A stretch of DNA of 5,963 nt, from the NCBI GenBank assembly GCA_030536565.1, contig JAUNPT010000138.1, forward strand, positions 1 to 5,963, read 5' to 3'. How positions within the stretch are numbered: the first letter of the stretch is position 1; every line of letters begins with the position of its first letter. The stretch is from Eubacteriales bacterium. Lineage in GTDB: Bacteria; Bacillota; Clostridia; Lachnospirales; Lachnospiraceae. A model generated the notes under the pieces. It saw only the letters and a list, made by a program, of their open reading frames with translations. It was not told the DNA's origin and did no database searches. Of the stretch, positions 5,710-5,963 are shown piece by piece. Position numbers and translations under genes: made by a program.

Positions 5710-5721
5710 AGCCCATGGGCT
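5710..5721. promoter_or_regulatory. 12-bp palindrome upstream of the DUF6061-like gene
   Basis: AGCCCATGGGCT is a perfect 12-bp palindrome, 33 bases before the start codon at 5677 on the - strand. A weak - strand promoter candidate lies just beyond it: TTGTGG (complement of 5761-5766) and AATACT (complement of 5738-5743), 17 bases apart, which would place the palindrome about 10-20 bases into the transcript. It could be an operator; the promoter match is poor. Confidence 0.3.
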
Positions 5722-5838
5722 TGTTTTGGACTTAAAAAGTATTTCAAATAGAAATAATAGCCACAAAATGTACCGCTATACGAAATAAAACAACATTCAA
5801 AAGAACTAAATCAATACAAATTGTGATATTTCTAGTAG

Positions 5839-5878
5839 AAATCCTACAATCCTAGTTTTGCGGATTGTAGGATTTTTT
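5839..5878 (+). terminator. Strong orphan intrinsic terminator
   Basis: AAATCCTACAATCC (5839-5852) pairs perfectly with GGATTGTAGGATTT (5862-5875) around a 9-base loop, ending in six T residues (5873-5878). It is oriented for + strand transcription, yet no + strand gene is visible between 5430 and 5839. It may terminate an untranslated RNA, block entry into the downstream region, or be left over from a deleted gene. Confidence 0.8.
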
Positions 5879-5904
5879 AAAGTTTTTAAAAGATTTATAA
5901 ATGT

Positions 5905-5933
5905 GTAACGGTAAGTAACAAATAAGTAACAAA
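5905..5933. repeat. Phased GTAAC repeats, including an exact 11-bp tandem duplication
   Basis: TAAGTAACAAA occurs twice back to back at 5912-5922 and 5923-5933. GTAAC itself occurs at 5905-5909, 5915-5919 and 5926-5930, 10 and 11 bases apart, which places the three on one face of the helix. Such phased short repeats occur as recombinase arm sites, replication iterons or operators. Which applies here cannot be told from the window. Confidence 0.6.
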
Positions 5934-5956
5934 ATTAATATTCAAATATTAATTTT
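5931..5956. repeat. AT-only inverted repeat at the window edge
   Basis: AAAATTAATATT (5931-5942) and AATATTAATTTT (5945-5956) are exact reverse complements separated by CA. It directly abuts the phased GTAAC repeats. Low base complexity makes chance more likely than the length suggests; an operator or an easily melted site is possible. Confidence 0.45.
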
Positions 5957-5963
5957 ATAATAA

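Noticed and set aside
3377..5963. Complete integrative element with matching ends
   Set aside because: I looked for a direct repeat shared by the region after purH and the right end of the window and found only short AT-rich matches; the integrase and mobilisation genes are fragments.
1..5963. tRNA or rRNA genes
   Set aside because: No cloverleaf-like arrangement with a GTTCGA-type T arm and no rRNA signature was seen on either strand.

Overview
The window looks like chromosomal DNA of a low-GC, Gram-positive anaerobe, most likely a Lachnospiraceae-type Clostridium relative. The reasons are AT-rich codon use, strong AAGGAG-type ribosome sites, a bifunctional chorismate mutase/prephenate dehydratase, a ZTP riboswitch, and a purine pathway split into a PurO-type IMP cyclohydrolase plus a stand-alone AICAR formyltransferase. 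The genus is an inference; nothing in the sequence fixes it.

Positions 1-3400 are core metabolism on the + strand. pheA (7-1137) is intact. It is followed by a 277-base gap holding short repeats, a promoter and a clear ZTP (pfl) riboswitch whose terminator overlaps the aptamer pseudoknot. The riboswitch controls the IMP cyclohydrolase gene (1415-2128) and then the AICAR formyltransferase gene (2195-3376). These two enzymes do the last two steps of IMP synthesis, and ZTP/ZMP accumulates when the formyltransferase step stalls, so control and genes match. The formyltransferase reading frame is broken by one in-frame TAA at 2432-2434, with conserved sequence continuing in the same frame. It is either a recent nonsense mutation or a base-call error.

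Positions 3400-4135 are mobile-element debris. The C-terminal half of a tyrosine recombinase lies on the - strand and is cut off near 3972. A short coiled-coil fragment on the + strand, probably from a Pre/Mob relaxase, abuts it directly. A strong hairpin terminator for the purine operon lies inside the antisense tail of the recombinase.

Positions 4090-5963 are accessory. A near-consensus promoter drives a solitary DUF1016/YhcG-type PDDEXK nuclease gene (4209-5234). Its leader carries a 19-base palindrome just before the ribosome site, and that palindrome recurs with one change inside the coding region. Similarity between the two copies extends in broken form over about 50 bases. A bidirectional hairpin separates this gene from a convergent small gene resembling DUF6061 (5435-5677, - strand). 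The last 250 bases contain no convincing gene, but hold a strong orphan terminator, phased GTAAC repeats and an AT-rich inverted repeat that may be an element end or the control region of a gene outside the window.
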